Below, one piece after another: positions 18,611-29,579 of a stretch of 64,000 nucleotides of DNA (the first letter of the stretch is position 1; each line of letters starts with the position of its first letter). Source of the DNA: an uncultured Tenacibaculum sp. (GTDB lineage: Bacteria; Bacteroidota; Bacteroidia; Flavobacteriales; Flavobacteriaceae). The translations under genes and the position numbers were made by a program. The stretch lies in the NCBI GenBank assembly GCA_947498055.1, contig CANMJA010000022.1, positions 1 through 64,000 of the forward strand, given 5' to 3'. The notes beneath the pieces are model-generated. The model was not told the DNA's origin, made no database searches, and was given only the letters and a program-made list of their open reading frames with translations.

Positions 18611-20515
18611 TTAATTTAATATTTGACGATCTAACTTTTCATAAATAGAATTGTTTGATTTGTATTCAGGAACAAGTTCTTTTATTAATTTTACAGATGT
18701 GTTATTGTTATTGTGTGAATTTTGTTCACAAAGAGTATGTATTTTTGATTTAATCTCTTTTACATTAATGTTTTGAGTTCTTGCAATCATGATTTTTTCA
18801 TGATATGTAGGAGTTGTATTTTCTCCATTAGCTAAAAGCTCTTCGTAGAGTTTTTCACCCGGTCTTAATCCCGTTATTTTTATATCAATATCTTCTGGGT
18901 ATTTTAATCCAGATAAGTGAATCATTCTTTTGGCTATTTCAAATATTTTAACAGATTTCCCCATGTCAAAAATATAAATTTCACCTCCTTCTCCCATGGT
19001 TCCTGCTTCAATAACTAATTGACACGCTTCAGGAATAGTCATGAAATAACGAGTTATTTCTTTGTGAGTTACTGTTAAAGGTCCGCCAACTTCTATTTGT
19101 TTTTTAAATAAAGGAATTACGGATCCATTAGAACCTAAAACATTACCAAAACGTGTTGTTGTGAATTTTGTTGTGTGATTTTCTCTACTTAAGCAACTGA
19201 TATACATTTCTGCAGCTCTTTTAGTCGCTCCCATAACGTTTGTAGGATTCACCGCTTTGTCTGTAGACACCATAACAAATCGTTCTACATTATATTTTAC
19301 AGCTAGATCAGCAATTATTTTTGTTCCTCCAATATTTATTTTTACAGCTTCATAAGGATTATTTTCCATTAAAGGAACATGTTTGTAAGCAGCTGCATGA
19401 TACACTTTATCAGGAGTGAATTCCTTAAAAATGGAATCCATTCTACTTTGATCTCTTACGTCTGAAACTATTGAAGTGAAGTTTTTTACTCCTTTTCGAA
19501 TCAATTCTTGTTGAATTTCATATAAAGGAGATTCAGCTTGATCTATTAGTATTAAATGTTTATGGTTGTAATTACAAATTTGTCTTGAAATCTCACTACC
19601 TATAGAACCAGCAGCACCTGTTACTAAAATAACTTTATCATTAACATCCCTTTTTATGATAGGGTTATCTATGGTTATGGGCTTTCTGTCTAATAAATCT
19701 TCTATTTTTACTTGTTTTATTTCATTAGCTTCAAAGTCGCCACCAATCCATTTAGAAAATGGAGGAACGATTTTGGGTTTTACACCTAAAGCTAATAATT
19801 TATCTGTGAGATAAAGAAGTCTTTCAGATTTTATATTTTGTATAGAAAAAATGATTTCATCTATCTCTTTTCGTTCAACAAATTCTTTCGTTAGCTGAGA
19901 TCTACTATAAATTTTTACTCGATCAATTTTTTTTCCAACTTTGTTTTTATCATCATCTATAAAACCGATAACTTCATAGTTGTTTTTTGTGTCTCGATTT
20001 AAAGCACCATATGTTATCAATCCAGAATCTCCCGCTCCATAAATCATAACATTTGTTATTTCTTTCAATTCGGAAGATATAACTTCATAAAAAGCTTTGA
20101 AAATAAAGCGACTTACAACAAGAACAAAAACAGAGATGAAATAATGTATAAGAATGATTGTTTTCGGAATGGTAAAAGATGGGAATATTTTAAAAACTCC
20201 ATTAATAGCTACTAAAAATATGATAGCTAAACTAGCTAACGTTACACCAATAAATACATTAAAGGCGTCTCTAGTTCCTGTATGTCTTATAATACCTCTA
20301 TTAGAGCCAACCATCCAAAAACTAATGAATGAAATAAGACAAATAAAAGGTAATTGATAAAGTAAATTAGAAGTATTAAAGTTTAAAGAAGCATTAAACC
20401 GAATAGTATAAGCTAAAATAAAAGAAAGCCCAATAAGTACAATATCTATTATTAATACAAGCCAGTGAGAAGCATGTTTGTTAAGTGCTTTTAAAAGAAA
20501 GTTTCTTATCATCAT
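18611..20515 (-). CDS. Membrane nucleotide-sugar 4,6-dehydratase (CapD/PglF/WbpM family)
   Basis: Converts UDP-GlcNAc-type sugars to 4-keto-6-deoxy intermediates for surface polysaccharides. Four N-terminal membrane helices (about 17-137) are followed by a first Rossmann domain (YGAGDSG, 159-165) and a second, catalytic SDR domain with TGAAGSIGS (299-307). The catalytic region reads VSTDKAVNPTNVMGATK: the usual SDR Tyr is replaced by Met428 with Lys432 kept, and Thr418-Asp419-Lys420 is present, as in PglF-type enzymes. Length 634 is normal. It appears to be the first gene of the unit with wza and wzc. The start could be either of two adjacent ATG codons. Confidence -1.
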   Translation of the reverse strand: MMIRNFLLKALNKHASHWLVLIIDIVLIGLSFILAYTIRFNASLNFNTSNLLYQLPFICLISFISFWMVGSNRGIIRHTGTRDAFNVFIGVTLASLAIIFLVAINGVFKIFPSFTIPKTIILIHYFISVFVLVVSRFIFKAFYEVISSELKEITNVMIYGAGDSGLITYGALNRDTKNNYEVIGFIDDDKNKVGKKIDRVKIYSRSQLTKEFVERKEIDEIIFSIQNIKSERLLYLTDKLLALGVKPKIVPPFSKWIGGDFEANEIKQVKIEDLLDRKPITIDNPIIKRDVNDKVILVTGAAGSIGSEISRQICNYNHKHLILIDQAESPLYEIQQELIRKGVKNFTSIVSDVRDQSRMDSIFKEFTPDKVYHAAAYKHVPLMENNPYEAVKINIGGTKIIADLAVKYNVERFVMVSTDKAVNPTNVMGATKRAAEMYISCLSRENHTTKFTTTRFGNVLGSNGSVIPLFKKQIEVGGPLTVTHKEITRYFMTIPEACQLVIEAGTMGEGGEIYIFDMGKSVKIFEIAKRMIHLSGLKYPEDIDIKITGLRPGEKLYEELLANGENTTPTYHEKIMIARTQNINVKEIKSKIHTLCEQNSHNNNNTSVKLIKELVPEYKSNNSIYEKLDRQILN

Positions 20516-20568
20516 TTAAAATCGAGCGAAGTAAATATACAATTAATTAATGAATGCGTAGTTGTTAA

Positions 20569-21084
20569 CTAAATTCTTTTCATTTGCTGTTTTAGCATTT
20601 GAATTTGTTCTTTTAGCATTCCATGTTTATCTAATTTCTTTGCTTCGTTCATTAAAGTGGTCGCTTCTCTTTTTCTTCTTTTGGTCATTGCTATTCCAGC
20701 AAGTTGTAATTTAGCCATGGCTAAATCATGATCCATCGAAAGACCTAGTTTTAATGCTTTTTTTAAATATTTTTCTGCTTGTGTAATATTTGTTTGAGAT
20801 AACATAATACCATGCAGATAATTATAGTATCCTTCTTGTTTTTTAATTAAAGCGCTTTCAGGTTTTTTAATATATGAAAGCCATTTCTTAGCTCCTTCAA
20901 AATTTTGTTTTCTGAGTTGGAGAAAAGCGAGTAATATAAATTCATTTTTAAAATAGAAAAGGACAAAAATGGAAGCTAATAATAATATGAAAATACCATT
21001 CCCAATATTGCCTTGAGAAAATTCATAAATAGCCCAGATAGTAATTAAAACAGAAAGAACTAATTTGATATTTTTATTAAACAT
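20569..21084 (-). CDS. Small membrane protein with TPR-like repeats
   Basis: A 171-residue protein starting at the ATG at 21084 (the open frame runs to a TTG at 21105). Two hydrophobic helices occupy about 6-50. The rest is helical with TPR-like pairs (NFEGAKKWLSYIKKPESAL, TQAEKYLKKALKLG), so it probably exposes a short TPR scaffold to the cytoplasm. A DUF or known function cannot be named. It lies 47 bases after ccsBA and 53 before the dehydratase, all on the same strand; such a TPR protein next to ccsBA is seen in related genomes. Confidence -1.
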   Translation of the reverse strand: MFNKNIKLVLSVLITIWAIYEFSQGNIGNGIFILLLASIFVLFYFKNEFILLAFLQLRKQNFEGAKKWLSYIKKPESALIKKQEGYYNYLHGIMLSQTNITQAEKYLKKALKLGLSMDHDLAMAKLQLAGIAMTKRRKREATTLMNEAKKLDKHGMLKEQIQMLKQQMKRI

Positions 21085-21131
21085 TTTTATATTTTTAGAT
21101 GGCAAATGTACGTTTTTATCATAATTAATAT

Positions 21132-24100
21132 TTATTTACGATAAAACTTTTTATTTTTAAACCAAGCAACAAGACCTAAAAGGAAAACAAATAAAACAGA
21201 ATAATAAACAGATGACGGAGTAATTACTTTATCACCACTTGCATAAGAGTGTAATCCTGCTAAATAAAAATTGACTCCAAAATAGGTCATCATTATAGAA
21301 GCATATGCTATAATAGACCATAAATTAAAGGTGTATTTACTTCTTAATCCTGGTATCAATCGCATGTGTAAAACAAAAGCATAAATCATAATAGAAATTA
21401 AAGCCCAAGTTTCTTTCGGGTCCCATCCCCAGTAACGGCCCCAGCTTTCATTTGCCCACATAGCTCCTAAAAAATTACCAACAGTAAGCATTACTAAACC
21501 AACAACTAAAGACATTTCATTAATAATGGTAAGCTCTTTAATGTTTATTTCCATTCTTTTTTTGTTGTTTTTGTTAGTGAAAACTATTAAAAATAAGCTA
21601 ACTATTCCCAAAATCATGCTTAATGAAAAAGGTCCGTAGCTACCTGAAATAATAGAAACATGCACCAATACCCACCAAGAATCTAAAACAGGTTGTAAAT
21701 TCGCGATTTCTGGGTCTAACCAATTTCCTAGTATAGCAAAACTTAATACAACAGAGGTGATAAAAGTTGCCGCTCCCGTTGTCAAGAGTGATTTTCTTCC
21801 TAAAAATAAACCAAAAAGTAAAGTTGTCCAGGCAACATAAATGATGCTCTCATATGCGTTACTCCATGGGGCATGTCCGCTAATATACCAGCGGGCAATT
21901 AAACCTAATGTATGGAACACAAAAAGTCCTATTATTATTACTATAAGAGCTTTTGAAATGAAACGGATTATTTTCGAAGTAGAATAGAAAATTTGAAGAA
22001 TAATAAAAAATATTAATAAAGAACCAGTAAGAGCGTAGTATTTAGCAAGTTTTGTAAAAATATTTACTTTATTATATGTTATTTCTAAATCAATTTTGTC
22101 TTTACTAGGTATAACTTCGGCTCCATGTTTTTGTTGAAACTTTTTAATACCATCTAAAACCTGATCTGCTTCTATATAGTTTTTGTTTCTTTTTGCTTCC
22201 TGTAAAAATTGTAAATAAACTGGTAAAGATTGACGAACAAAAACAGAATCTGTACCTTTAAAGTTGGCATTTGTAGTTTCTGGTTGCGATACCCATTTAT
22301 TGTTCTCATCATTTGGAATAGGATATATACGTAAAATTGCACCGCTTAAGGTTTGTGATAACAACCAAACACGACTTTCTATTTTAATAAGGTCTTTTTC
22401 AAATTTGTTTTGAATTTTCTTTTTTTGTGCATCTGAAACTAACTTACCGATTTTTGAATTCCCTCTAGAATCATAAAAATCAATAATCTTTGCATATTTA
22501 GCAGTAGCATCTAATCCTAAAACCTCCCGAATTTGTGTGTTTTCCTTTTCTAAGTAAATGACAGGAACATCAAACCATAATCTAGGATTTTGCGTCATAG
22601 ATAATAGAACTTGACTAGGGGTCATGTTTTTAAAAGAAACAGTTCTAGCAACTTTACGAACTAACTCAGAAGCAAAAGTGTGTGCTGGTTTCATTCTTCC
22701 TTTTGCATCTTGAATGACCAAACGGCTGAAACTTTCTGCATGTTTTTTATCTACTAAATTTGCTTTTAAAATACTATCTACTTGTTGGTCTGTAATCTTT
22801 TTATGCTGATTTGTATGTTGTGCAAAAGAGAAGCTAGCAGAAAGCAATAAAAAAAGAGATAAAGTAGCTTTTTTATTGTTAATTTTCTTTAATGATTTTT
22901 TTAGAGAGTCAAAACGTGTGTTTTTAGAAAATAACATAGAAATTAAACCTATATATAACAAAGAATAACCAAAATAAGTTACAAAAGTTCCCCAGAAATC
23001 ATGGTTTACAGATAGGTGGGTTTGCTCTATTTCTTCTCCTTCATTTTTATAACTTGCTTGAAAAAATTTATACCCACGGTAATCTAAAATATGATTCATG
23101 AAAATTCTATAGTCAAAGGATTCATTATCACTAGTCACTGTAACCTCACTAGCGTAAGAAGAAGCAGTTTCAGAACCAGGGTATTTTTCTAGTTGAAAGT
23201 CATTTAATTTTATACTAAAGGGAGTTTGTCTTAGTTTTGCACCGTACCAAGTTCTAAAGTTTAATCCTCCCAAAGAAAAATCCTCTTTATTACTTGTATT
23301 AAAATCACCTCCTGTTAATTCTATACGTTTTGTTTCATTATTGGCAGTAACATCAAAAACAACTATATCGTATTTTTCTTTATTCTTTTTTCCTCTAACT
23401 GTTTTAATTTCTCCTTTTTCTGCGGGTCTAGGTATTACAAATTGTAAACCATCGATATTATGAAGTGTTAAAAACTGAAAGTTTTGAATGCTATCTTTTA
23501 CTATTTTTCCTTTTTTTTGATCTTCCATTCTAAGCCAATCTCCATTAGATTTCGCTTTTATTTTTAAGTTTCCTTCTTCATAAAAGAAATTAATAGACGC
23601 ATTTTGGTTTTTTGCTTCAAAACCAACTAAAATGTTATGAATGTTTTGTATAGTGCCTTTTTTAATATAGTGTTCGTGCCTGCTACCACTAGAACTTTCT
23701 ACTAAAAATAAATGTTCCGTGCCATTTTCATCCTTAATCATTTTTGTTTCTGCCCAAGGAATATAGTCTACTAATTTAAAGTCTACTTTTTTAGCGTTTT
23801 CTTTTTTATTAGGTTGAAATTTTAAAGAGAAGTTTGAAGTGTTTTTTCCCCATGCAGATAATAATAACTTTTCATTGTATGTCTTTTGAGATTTGTTATT
23901 ATCGATAGTTACGTTTAGATAATTAACATCAGATAAAAACACATTAGTTGTTTCTCCTTCATCAATAATCATCATTCCTTCGAATCCAAAATATCTTGTA
24001 ATTCCTGCACCAAAAAGAATAAAAAGAAAAGCAAGGTGGAACATAAATACCGTCCATTTTTCTTTTCTATATAATTTGTACTTAAAAATATTTCCAAAGA

Positions 24101-24281
24101 AATTAATGACAAAAAAGACAAGAATAAGTTCAAACCACCAAGTATTGTAAATTAATTTTTTAGCTGTTTGTGTACCAAAGTCGTTTTCTATAAAAGTAGC
24201 GATTGCCATTGCGACTGCAAATACCCAGAACAAGACAGCCATTAAACGAGTAGAGTAAAATATATTTACTATTTTTTTCAT
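21132..24281 (-). CDS. Fused cytochrome c synthetase CcsBA (ResB-CcsA)
   Basis: System II cytochrome c maturation: heme export and attachment to CXXCH apocytochromes in the periplasm. The 1049-residue fusion has a ResB/CcsB-like N-terminal half with four helices and a large periplasmic part (helices near 10-32, 42-62, 75-95 and 432-450), and a CcsA C-terminal half from about 740 with several helices. The heme-handling tryptophan-rich motif is visible as WGRYWGWDPKETW (about 947-959), with flanking His residues in GHAPWSNAYES, LVHVSIISG and AGLHSYASG. Single-chain CcsBA is usual in Bacteroidota. The gene has 190 bases of non-coding DNA upstream. Confidence -1.
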   Translation of the reverse strand: MKKIVNIFYSTRLMAVLFWVFAVAMAIATFIENDFGTQTAKKLIYNTWWFELILVFFVINFFGNIFKYKLYRKEKWTVFMFHLAFLFILFGAGITRYFGFEGMMIIDEGETTNVFLSDVNYLNVTIDNNKSQKTYNEKLLLSAWGKNTSNFSLKFQPNKKENAKKVDFKLVDYIPWAETKMIKDENGTEHLFLVESSSGSRHEHYIKKGTIQNIHNILVGFEAKNQNASINFFYEEGNLKIKAKSNGDWLRMEDQKKGKIVKDSIQNFQFLTLHNIDGLQFVIPRPAEKGEIKTVRGKKNKEKYDIVVFDVTANNETKRIELTGGDFNTSNKEDFSLGGLNFRTWYGAKLRQTPFSIKLNDFQLEKYPGSETASSYASEVTVTSDNESFDYRIFMNHILDYRGYKFFQASYKNEGEEIEQTHLSVNHDFWGTFVTYFGYSLLYIGLISMLFSKNTRFDSLKKSLKKINNKKATLSLFLLLSASFSFAQHTNQHKKITDQQVDSILKANLVDKKHAESFSRLVIQDAKGRMKPAHTFASELVRKVARTVSFKNMTPSQVLLSMTQNPRLWFDVPVIYLEKENTQIREVLGLDATAKYAKIIDFYDSRGNSKIGKLVSDAQKKKIQNKFEKDLIKIESRVWLLSQTLSGAILRIYPIPNDENNKWVSQPETTNANFKGTDSVFVRQSLPVYLQFLQEAKRNKNYIEADQVLDGIKKFQQKHGAEVIPSKDKIDLEITYNKVNIFTKLAKYYALTGSLLIFFIILQIFYSTSKIIRFISKALIVIIIGLFVFHTLGLIARWYISGHAPWSNAYESIIYVAWTTLLFGLFLGRKSLLTTGAATFITSVVLSFAILGNWLDPEIANLQPVLDSWWVLVHVSIISGSYGPFSLSMILGIVSLFLIVFTNKNNKKRMEINIKELTIINEMSLVVGLVMLTVGNFLGAMWANESWGRYWGWDPKETWALISIMIYAFVLHMRLIPGLRSKYTFNLWSIIAYASIMMTYFGVNFYLAGLHSYASGDKVITPSSVYYSVLFVFLLGLVAWFKNKKFYRK

Positions 24282-24470
24282 GTGATAATTATTATTGTTT
24301 TATAACAGTCACATATAGCCTTTTGTTAAATTTTTACTAAGACGATAGTAGTTTAGGCCTTATTAAAATGCGTGTAATAAAAACTTTGCAAATTTACATA
24401 AAGTTGCCTTAATTAGCTTGTGATTTAAACTCTTTTTTAATGTTTAGAATTGTTAAAGTTAAAGGCTTTT

Positions 24471-25349
24471 TTATTCTGCAATTTTTTCTCCCATTTTAAC
24501 AAAAGTTTCTATTTTATTTTTAGTGTTTTGTAGAATATCTGAGTCCATTTTAATTTTTGTTTTATCTACTAAAACAGCAATGGTAGAACCGCCAAAAGCA
24601 AAGTATCCCATTTCATCTCCCTTTTTTACTTCAGAATTTGGTGTGTAGGTTTCTATAATAGTACCAACCATAGTAGCACCAACAGGTATAAGTAGTATGT
24701 TTCCTTTATTTTTGGTAGATAATGAGCAAAATTCTCGTTTGTTTTCACAGAATACTTTCGTGAAATTGTTTGCTAAAGCGTAGGGAGAAACAGATAAATA
24801 ATCGCCTTTTATTTTTGTGGTTTCAGAAGGAATTCCATCATAAGGAAAATGAAAACGATGATAATCATTTGGAGCTAAACGTAAAATGAAAAGAGAGGCA
24901 TTTTTATATTGTTTGGCTAATGTATCGTTGTTTAAAAATTCTTTGAGTGTGAATTTTCGGCCTTTAATAAAAAAATCATGTACATCGGCTACATCTTCAA
25001 AAGCTAATAATTTTCCATCTCCAGGAGAAACAAAATTATTTTCTATAGGGCGGGCTTCAGATTTTAACTCTCGATAAAAAAAATCATTAAAAGAGGTAAA
25101 ATCTTTTACTTTTTTTTTAGCTTCACTAATATCTATATTTAAATCAGAAATAAAAGAAGGTATTTTTTTTACGGAAGAAGGTTTGCTCATTTTTCGACCG
25201 TACCATTCAGATAAAAATTTACGTTTTACTAAAGGAAGTAAAGCTATTTTGCCAAACGGATTATTGTATAATAACTTTAAGAACCCTTCTCCTGGAGGTG
25301 TTTCTAGTTGTGTTTTTCCAGATTTTCTGTCAATGAATTTTATTTGCAT
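24471..25349 (-). CDS. psd: Phosphatidylserine decarboxylase proenzyme
   Basis: Forms phosphatidylethanolamine from phosphatidylserine at the inner membrane. The self-cleavage site is GGST (253-256), which would yield a pyruvoyl group from Ser255; the usual LGST has Gly in place of Leu here. The DYHRFHFPYDG segment, which holds the conserved His pair, and the SPGDGKLL motif are intact. Length 292 fits the class I proenzyme. It is the last gene of the udk-divIC-mutA-mutB-vanW-psd run, six bases after vanW. Confidence -1.
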   Translation of the reverse strand: MQIKFIDRKSGKTQLETPPGEGFLKLLYNNPFGKIALLPLVKRKFLSEWYGRKMSKPSSVKKIPSFISDLNIDISEAKKKVKDFTSFNDFFYRELKSEARPIENNFVSPGDGKLLAFEDVADVHDFFIKGRKFTLKEFLNNDTLAKQYKNASLFILRLAPNDYHRFHFPYDGIPSETTKIKGDYLSVSPYALANNFTKVFCENKREFCSLSTKNKGNILLIPVGATMVGTIIETYTPNSEVKKGDEMGYFAFGGSTIAVLVDKTKIKMDSDILQNTKNKIETFVKMGEKIAE

Positions 25350-25355
25350 TCTATA

Positions 25356-26156
25356 TTATTCTATAATTGGATTATACATCATAATGGCATTGTTTTTCAC
25401 CAAAAGTTTCTCACTTATTTCTCCTTCTTTGTTTTCTTTTATCTGAAAAATAGTATTATGTCTTGTGTAACCTCCCCAAAATTGTAATTCTATTTTATGG
25501 TTTCTTTCTTCTATTTTAAAGATATCAGTAACTGCTTTTTTAGATGTTAATTCACCGTTTAAATGAGTATCGTCTATCCATAAATTAATTTGAAAACTAT
25601 TGCCAGTATTGTTTTTAACTTGTAGGTCAATATAATTATATGAAAGTGTTGCACCGGCTCCAAAAGGAACTCTTCTTTTTACGTCTGGAAAAACATCATA
25701 TCCATGTCGATACCTTTCTGTGATAGTTAACGGGCTATGGGCGAAAATCCAAAATAATAAATTTCCTAGTTGGCATAAACCACCTCCGGTACCTTTATCT
25801 ATTTTACCACTATTTAAAACTAAACCTTCTAAATATCCTTTTCTTTTTGTGGGTCTTCCTACTAATTTCCAGAGTGAAAAAGTTTCTCCAGGTTGAATGA
25901 CTAGGTTATTTATGTTTTTTATTGCTAAAAGTAAATTCGTTCTTTTATTTTCTTGAAGATACATTTCTACATCTTTCAAAGGTCTTAAAATTAAAGAGCG
26001 ATGTTTATAAACAGCATTTTTAAAATTGACTTTACTTTTTTTAGAAGCCCAATTAGAATGGGTGATCCATTTAAAACGTCTTTTTAAAATATAAAATTCT
26101 TTTCCAAAAAGTAATCTTAAATTGCTTCTTTTTATAGGTTTTTTTACTTTTTGCAA
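25356..26156 (-). CDS. VanW family protein
   Basis: A 266-residue VanW-domain protein. The domain core spans about 75-225, with PGETFSLW, the GGGLCQLGN motif and RVPFGAGATLSYNYIDLQ. VanW occurs in some vancomycin-resistance clusters but its biochemical role is unknown, and nothing else here suggests glycopeptide resistance. No ATG exists in frame upstream: an in-frame TGA lies at 26178-26180, so translation probably begins at the TTG at 26156. It lies 17 bases after mutB, which suggests translational dependence on it. No signal peptide is obvious. Confidence -1.
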   Translation of the reverse strand: MQKVKKPIKRSNLRLLFGKEFYILKRRFKWITHSNWASKKSKVNFKNAVYKHRSLILRPLKDVEMYLQENKRTNLLLAIKNINNLVIQPGETFSLWKLVGRPTKRKGYLEGLVLNSGKIDKGTGGGLCQLGNLLFWIFAHSPLTITERYRHGYDVFPDVKRRVPFGAGATLSYNYIDLQVKNNTGNSFQINLWIDDTHLNGELTSKKAVTDIFKIEERNHKIELQFWGGYTRHNTIFQIKENKEGEISEKLLVKNNAIMMYNPIIE

Positions 26157-26173
26157 ATCATATGTTTTAATAC

Positions 26174-28234
26174 TTATTCAACACTATCAATTAAAATATC
26201 TAACATGTCAATTGCTGCTTGGGCTATTTTTGTACCAGGACCAAAAACACCAACTGCACCAGCATCAAATAAAAATTGATAGTCTTGTGCAGGAATTACC
26301 CCTCCAACAATTACCATAATGTCTTCTCTACCATATTTTTTTAATTCATTAATTACTTGTGGAACTAATGTTTTATGTCCGGCAGCTAAAGAAGAAATTC
26401 CTAAAATGTGCACGTCATTTTCTACGGCTTGTTTTGTTGCTTCTTGTGGAGTTTGAAATAATGGACCAATATCTACATCGAAACCTAAATCAGCATAACC
26501 AGTAGCCACTACTTTAGCGCCGCGATCGTGGCCATCTTGTCCTAGTTTTGCAATCATTATTCTTGGTCTACGACCTTCTAATTCTGAAAATTCATCAGCT
26601 AATTCGCTTGCTTTTTTAAACAGAGAATCATCTTTTATTTCTTTGCTATACACGCCTGATATGGTTTTATGTACTGCTTTATGACGACCAAAAACAATTT
26701 CTAAAGCATCGGAAATTTCTCCTAAAGTAGCTCTGTTTCTAGCAGCTTTTACAGCTAAATCTAATAAGTTGTCATTGCCAGATTTTGCAGCAGTCGTTAA
26801 ATTAGTTAATGATTGTGTTACTTTGGTATTATCTCTTTGTGTTTTTAAATTAGTAAGGCGTTCTATTTGAGATTGTCTAACAGCTTCGTTATCTACTTCT
26901 AAAATATGTAAAGGATCTTCTTTTTCTAGTTGATATTTATTAACACCAACAATAACATCTTGTCCGCTATCTATTTTAGCTTGTTTAATTGCTGCTGCTT
27001 CTTCAATACGCATTTTAGGTATTCCTTTTTCAATAGCTTTGGTCATTCCACCCAGTTCATCTACTTCTTGAATTAAATCCCAAGCTTTGTTGGCAATGTC
27101 TTCTGTTAATTGTTCTAAATGATAACTACCAGCCCAAGGATCTACTGTTTTGGTAATATGTGTTTCTTGTTGTAAATAAATTTGAGTATTCCTAGCAATA
27201 CGTGCAGAAAAATCGGTAGGTAAAGCAATAGCCTCATCTAAAGCGTTTGTATGTAAACTTTGTGTTCCACCAAATGCTGCTGCCATAGCTTCAATAGTAG
27301 TTCTTGCTACATTGTTAAAAGGATCTTGCTCTGTTAAACTCCAGCCACTTGTTTGGCAATGTGTTCTTAATGCTAAAGATTTAGGGTTTGTTGGGTGAAA
27401 TTGCTTTACTATTTTAGCCCATAACATTCTGCCTGCTCTCATTTTAGCAATTTCTGTAAAATGATTCATTCCTATTGCCCAAAAGAAAGATAAACGAGGA
27501 GCAAAAGAATCTATTTCCATTCCTGCTGCTAATCCTGTTTTAATATATTCTAATCCGTCTGCTAAAGTATATGCTAATTCAATTTCTGGAGTGGCACCCG
27601 CTTCTTGCATGTGATAACCAGAGATGGAAATGGAATTAAATTTTGGCATGTAATTACTGGTGTATTTAAAAATATCTGCAATAATTTTCATGGAGGGAGT
27701 GGGAGGGTAGATGTAGGTGTTACGTACCATGAATTCTTTTAGAATATCGTTCTGAATGGTTCCAGAAAGTTTTTCTGGAGTAACACCTTGTTCTTCAGCG
27801 GCAACAATATAAAATGCTAAGATTGGTAATACTGCTCCATTCATGGTCATCGATACCGACATTTTGTCTAATGGTATTTGATCGAATAAGACTTTCATGT
27901 CTTCTACAGAATCTATTGCAACTCCTGCTTTTCCAACATCGCCTTGTACTCTTTCATGATCGGAATCATAACCTCTATGAGTTGCTAAGTCAAAAGCAAC
28001 AGACAATCCTTTTTGTCCGGCAGCTAAATTTCTTCTATAAAAAGCATTGCTTTCTTCAGCTGTAGAAAAACCAGCATATTGACGAATAGTCCAAGGTCTA
28101 CGAACATACATAGTAGAGTAAGGGCCTCTTAAGTTAGGGGCAATACCAGCTACAAAGTCTTCATGTTTAAAGCTTTTGTTTTCCTTTTTTTTGCTTTCTT
28201 CTAACTGTATTTTTGATACATCTTTTCTACTCAT
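26174..28234 (-). CDS. mutB: Methylmalonyl-CoA mutase, large (catalytic) subunit
   Basis: Adenosylcobalamin-dependent interconversion of methylmalonyl-CoA and succinyl-CoA. The TIM-barrel substrate domain (about 30-540) begins with the diagnostic [18 protein letters not shown] stretch. The C-terminal B12 domain starts near 555 with the DGHDRG motif, giving the lower axial His569, and GGVIPAQD later. Length 686 is slightly short of the usual 700-plus because the N-terminus is trimmed. Its start overlaps the end of mutA by 8 bases, as expected for coupled subunits. No MeaB chaperone or epimerase is present in the window. Confidence -1.
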   Translation of the reverse strand: MSRKDVSKIQLEESKKKENKSFKHEDFVAGIAPNLRGPYSTMYVRRPWTIRQYAGFSTAEESNAFYRRNLAAGQKGLSVAFDLATHRGYDSDHERVQGDVGKAGVAIDSVEDMKVLFDQIPLDKMSVSMTMNGAVLPILAFYIVAAEEQGVTPEKLSGTIQNDILKEFMVRNTYIYPPTPSMKIIADIFKYTSNYMPKFNSISISGYHMQEAGATPEIELAYTLADGLEYIKTGLAAGMEIDSFAPRLSFFWAIGMNHFTEIAKMRAGRMLWAKIVKQFHPTNPKSLALRTHCQTSGWSLTEQDPFNNVARTTIEAMAAAFGGTQSLHTNALDEAIALPTDFSARIARNTQIYLQQETHITKTVDPWAGSYHLEQLTEDIANKAWDLIQEVDELGGMTKAIEKGIPKMRIEEAAAIKQAKIDSGQDVIVGVNKYQLEKEDPLHILEVDNEAVRQSQIERLTNLKTQRDNTKVTQSLTNLTTAAKSGNDNLLDLAVKAARNRATLGEISDALEIVFGRHKAVHKTISGVYSKEIKDDSLFKKASELADEFSELEGRRPRIMIAKLGQDGHDRGAKVVATGYADLGFDVDIGPLFQTPQEATKQAVENDVHILGISSLAAGHKTLVPQVINELKKYGREDIMVIVGGVIPAQDYQFLFDAGAVGVFGPGTKIAQAAIDMLDILIDSVE

Positions 28235-29579
28235 TATCTAATCGTTCTTGTTCTAATTTTTCGCTCAACCTTTTTGAGATAATTGGCTGAATTAATGTTT
28301 TTAGATGGCGTTGTTTTACAAAAGGAAATAATTCAAGATTATTTTTCATGGTATCTTTTGAATTTTGAATCTTATTAGTTCCTAGTAAAACAATTTCTTG
28401 GTTATTAAAAAGAAGTTGCTCTTTTTCTGCAGATTCTTCTATTTTACGCTGTATAATTCCTTCTTTTAATTGTTTTAAAAAACCACCACCTTGTTCAATT
28501 TGCTTAAAAATTTCAAGAGCATTTTCAGTAAGTTCTTTCGTAATAGCCTCTATATAATAACTACCATCGGCAAAAGTATGAGCATTTTCAAAACCGCTTT
28601 CTTCTTTAAGTATAAGTAATTGGTTTCTAGAAATTCGTTCTCCAAATTCATTAGACTTGTGAAATAGTTCGTCGTAAGAAATATTGGAAACAGTATTGGC
28701 TCCACCTAAAACTGCACTCATACATTCAGAAGTGGTTCTAAGCATATTTACATTATAGTCATACAATGTTTTGTTTCTTAAAGAAGGTTGTACAAAAATA
28801 TGAGCTGTTTCATTTTCTATTTGATATTCTTTTAATAACGCTTGCCATAAACTTCTAAAAGCTCTTAATTTTGCGATTTCGAAAAAATAGTTGCTTCCGA
28901 CTGAAAAATTAAAATGCATTTTATCTGCGGCTTCTGCTCCGAAATAGTTTAAATACTCATTAGCGTGTGCTAGTGCATAGGCTAATTGTTGGGTAATATT
29001 GGCTCCAGCATTTTGATACAAAGAAGCATTAATAGCTATGGTGGGAATATGAGTAGCAGAAATTATTTTTTTTAATTCCTCATGATCTTTGTTTAAATTG
29101 AAGAACCAGTTTCCTGTTTTAGCTAAATTCCCAATGATATCTATATGAAAACGTAGGTTTTTTATTGGTAGAAAATTAGAAATATCAAGAATTAGTTTCG
29201 TGTCTAAAAAGTTGAAATTAAAATAAATATCTGCTTTTGTTTCTTTTAAATTGTTTAAAACTTCTTTAAAATCAAAAGGAGCATTTGCTTTAAATTCTAT
29301 GGAATTAGCACCTCTTTGTAAAGAATCTATAGCTAATTTGTTGGCGATTATTTCGTTATCAATAAAAATGGACTCACAAATTTTATAACCTGTTTTAGAT
29401 TGTTGTATTTTGGTATGTGTTTTATCATTTTTAGTATAAAAAGGTTTTACAGTAATTCCTTCAGAAGTTTTCCAAAGAAGTGTATCATTGTAATCTAAGC
29501 CTTTTAAATCTACTTGAATTTTTTGTTTCCAAGCTTTTTCTGAAATAGTTTCAAACTCGCTAAATAGATAATTTTCCAT
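28227..29579 (-). CDS. mutA: Methylmalonyl-CoA mutase, small subunit
   Basis: Non-catalytic partner of MutB. The 450-residue protein has the degenerate TIM barrel of the family but lacks the C-terminal B12-binding domain and its DxHxxG motif, as expected. Recognisable segments include [15 protein letters not shown] near the N-terminus and the [10 protein letters not shown] and [19 protein letters not shown] blocks that parallel MutB. The start codon overlaps the divIC stop by one base (TAATG), so the operon is tightly coupled. Confidence -1.
   Translation of the reverse strand: MENYLFSEFETISEKAWKQKIQVDLKGLDYNDTLLWKTSEGITVKPFYTKNDKTHTKIQQSKTGYKICESIFIDNEIIANKLAIDSLQRGANSIEFKANAPFDFKEVLNNLKETKADIYFNFNFLDTKLILDISNFLPIKNLRFHIDIIGNLAKTGNWFFNLNKDHEELKKIISATHIPTIAINASLYQNAGANITQQLAYALAHANEYLNYFGAEAADKMHFNFSVGSNYFFEIAKLRAFRSLWQALLKEYQIENETAHIFVQPSLRNKTLYDYNVNMLRTTSECMSAVLGGANTVSNISYDELFHKSNEFGERISRNQLLILKEESGFENAHTFADGSYYIEAITKELTENALEIFKQIEQGGGFLKQLKEGIIQRKIEESAEKEQLLFNNQEIVLLGTNKIQNSKDTMKNNLELFPFVKQRHLKTLIQPIISKRLSEKLEQERLDNE

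Noticed and set aside
25356..26156. Vancomycin resistance gene cluster
   Set aside because: Only a VanW-domain protein is present; vanH, vanA, vanX and a two-component system are absent.
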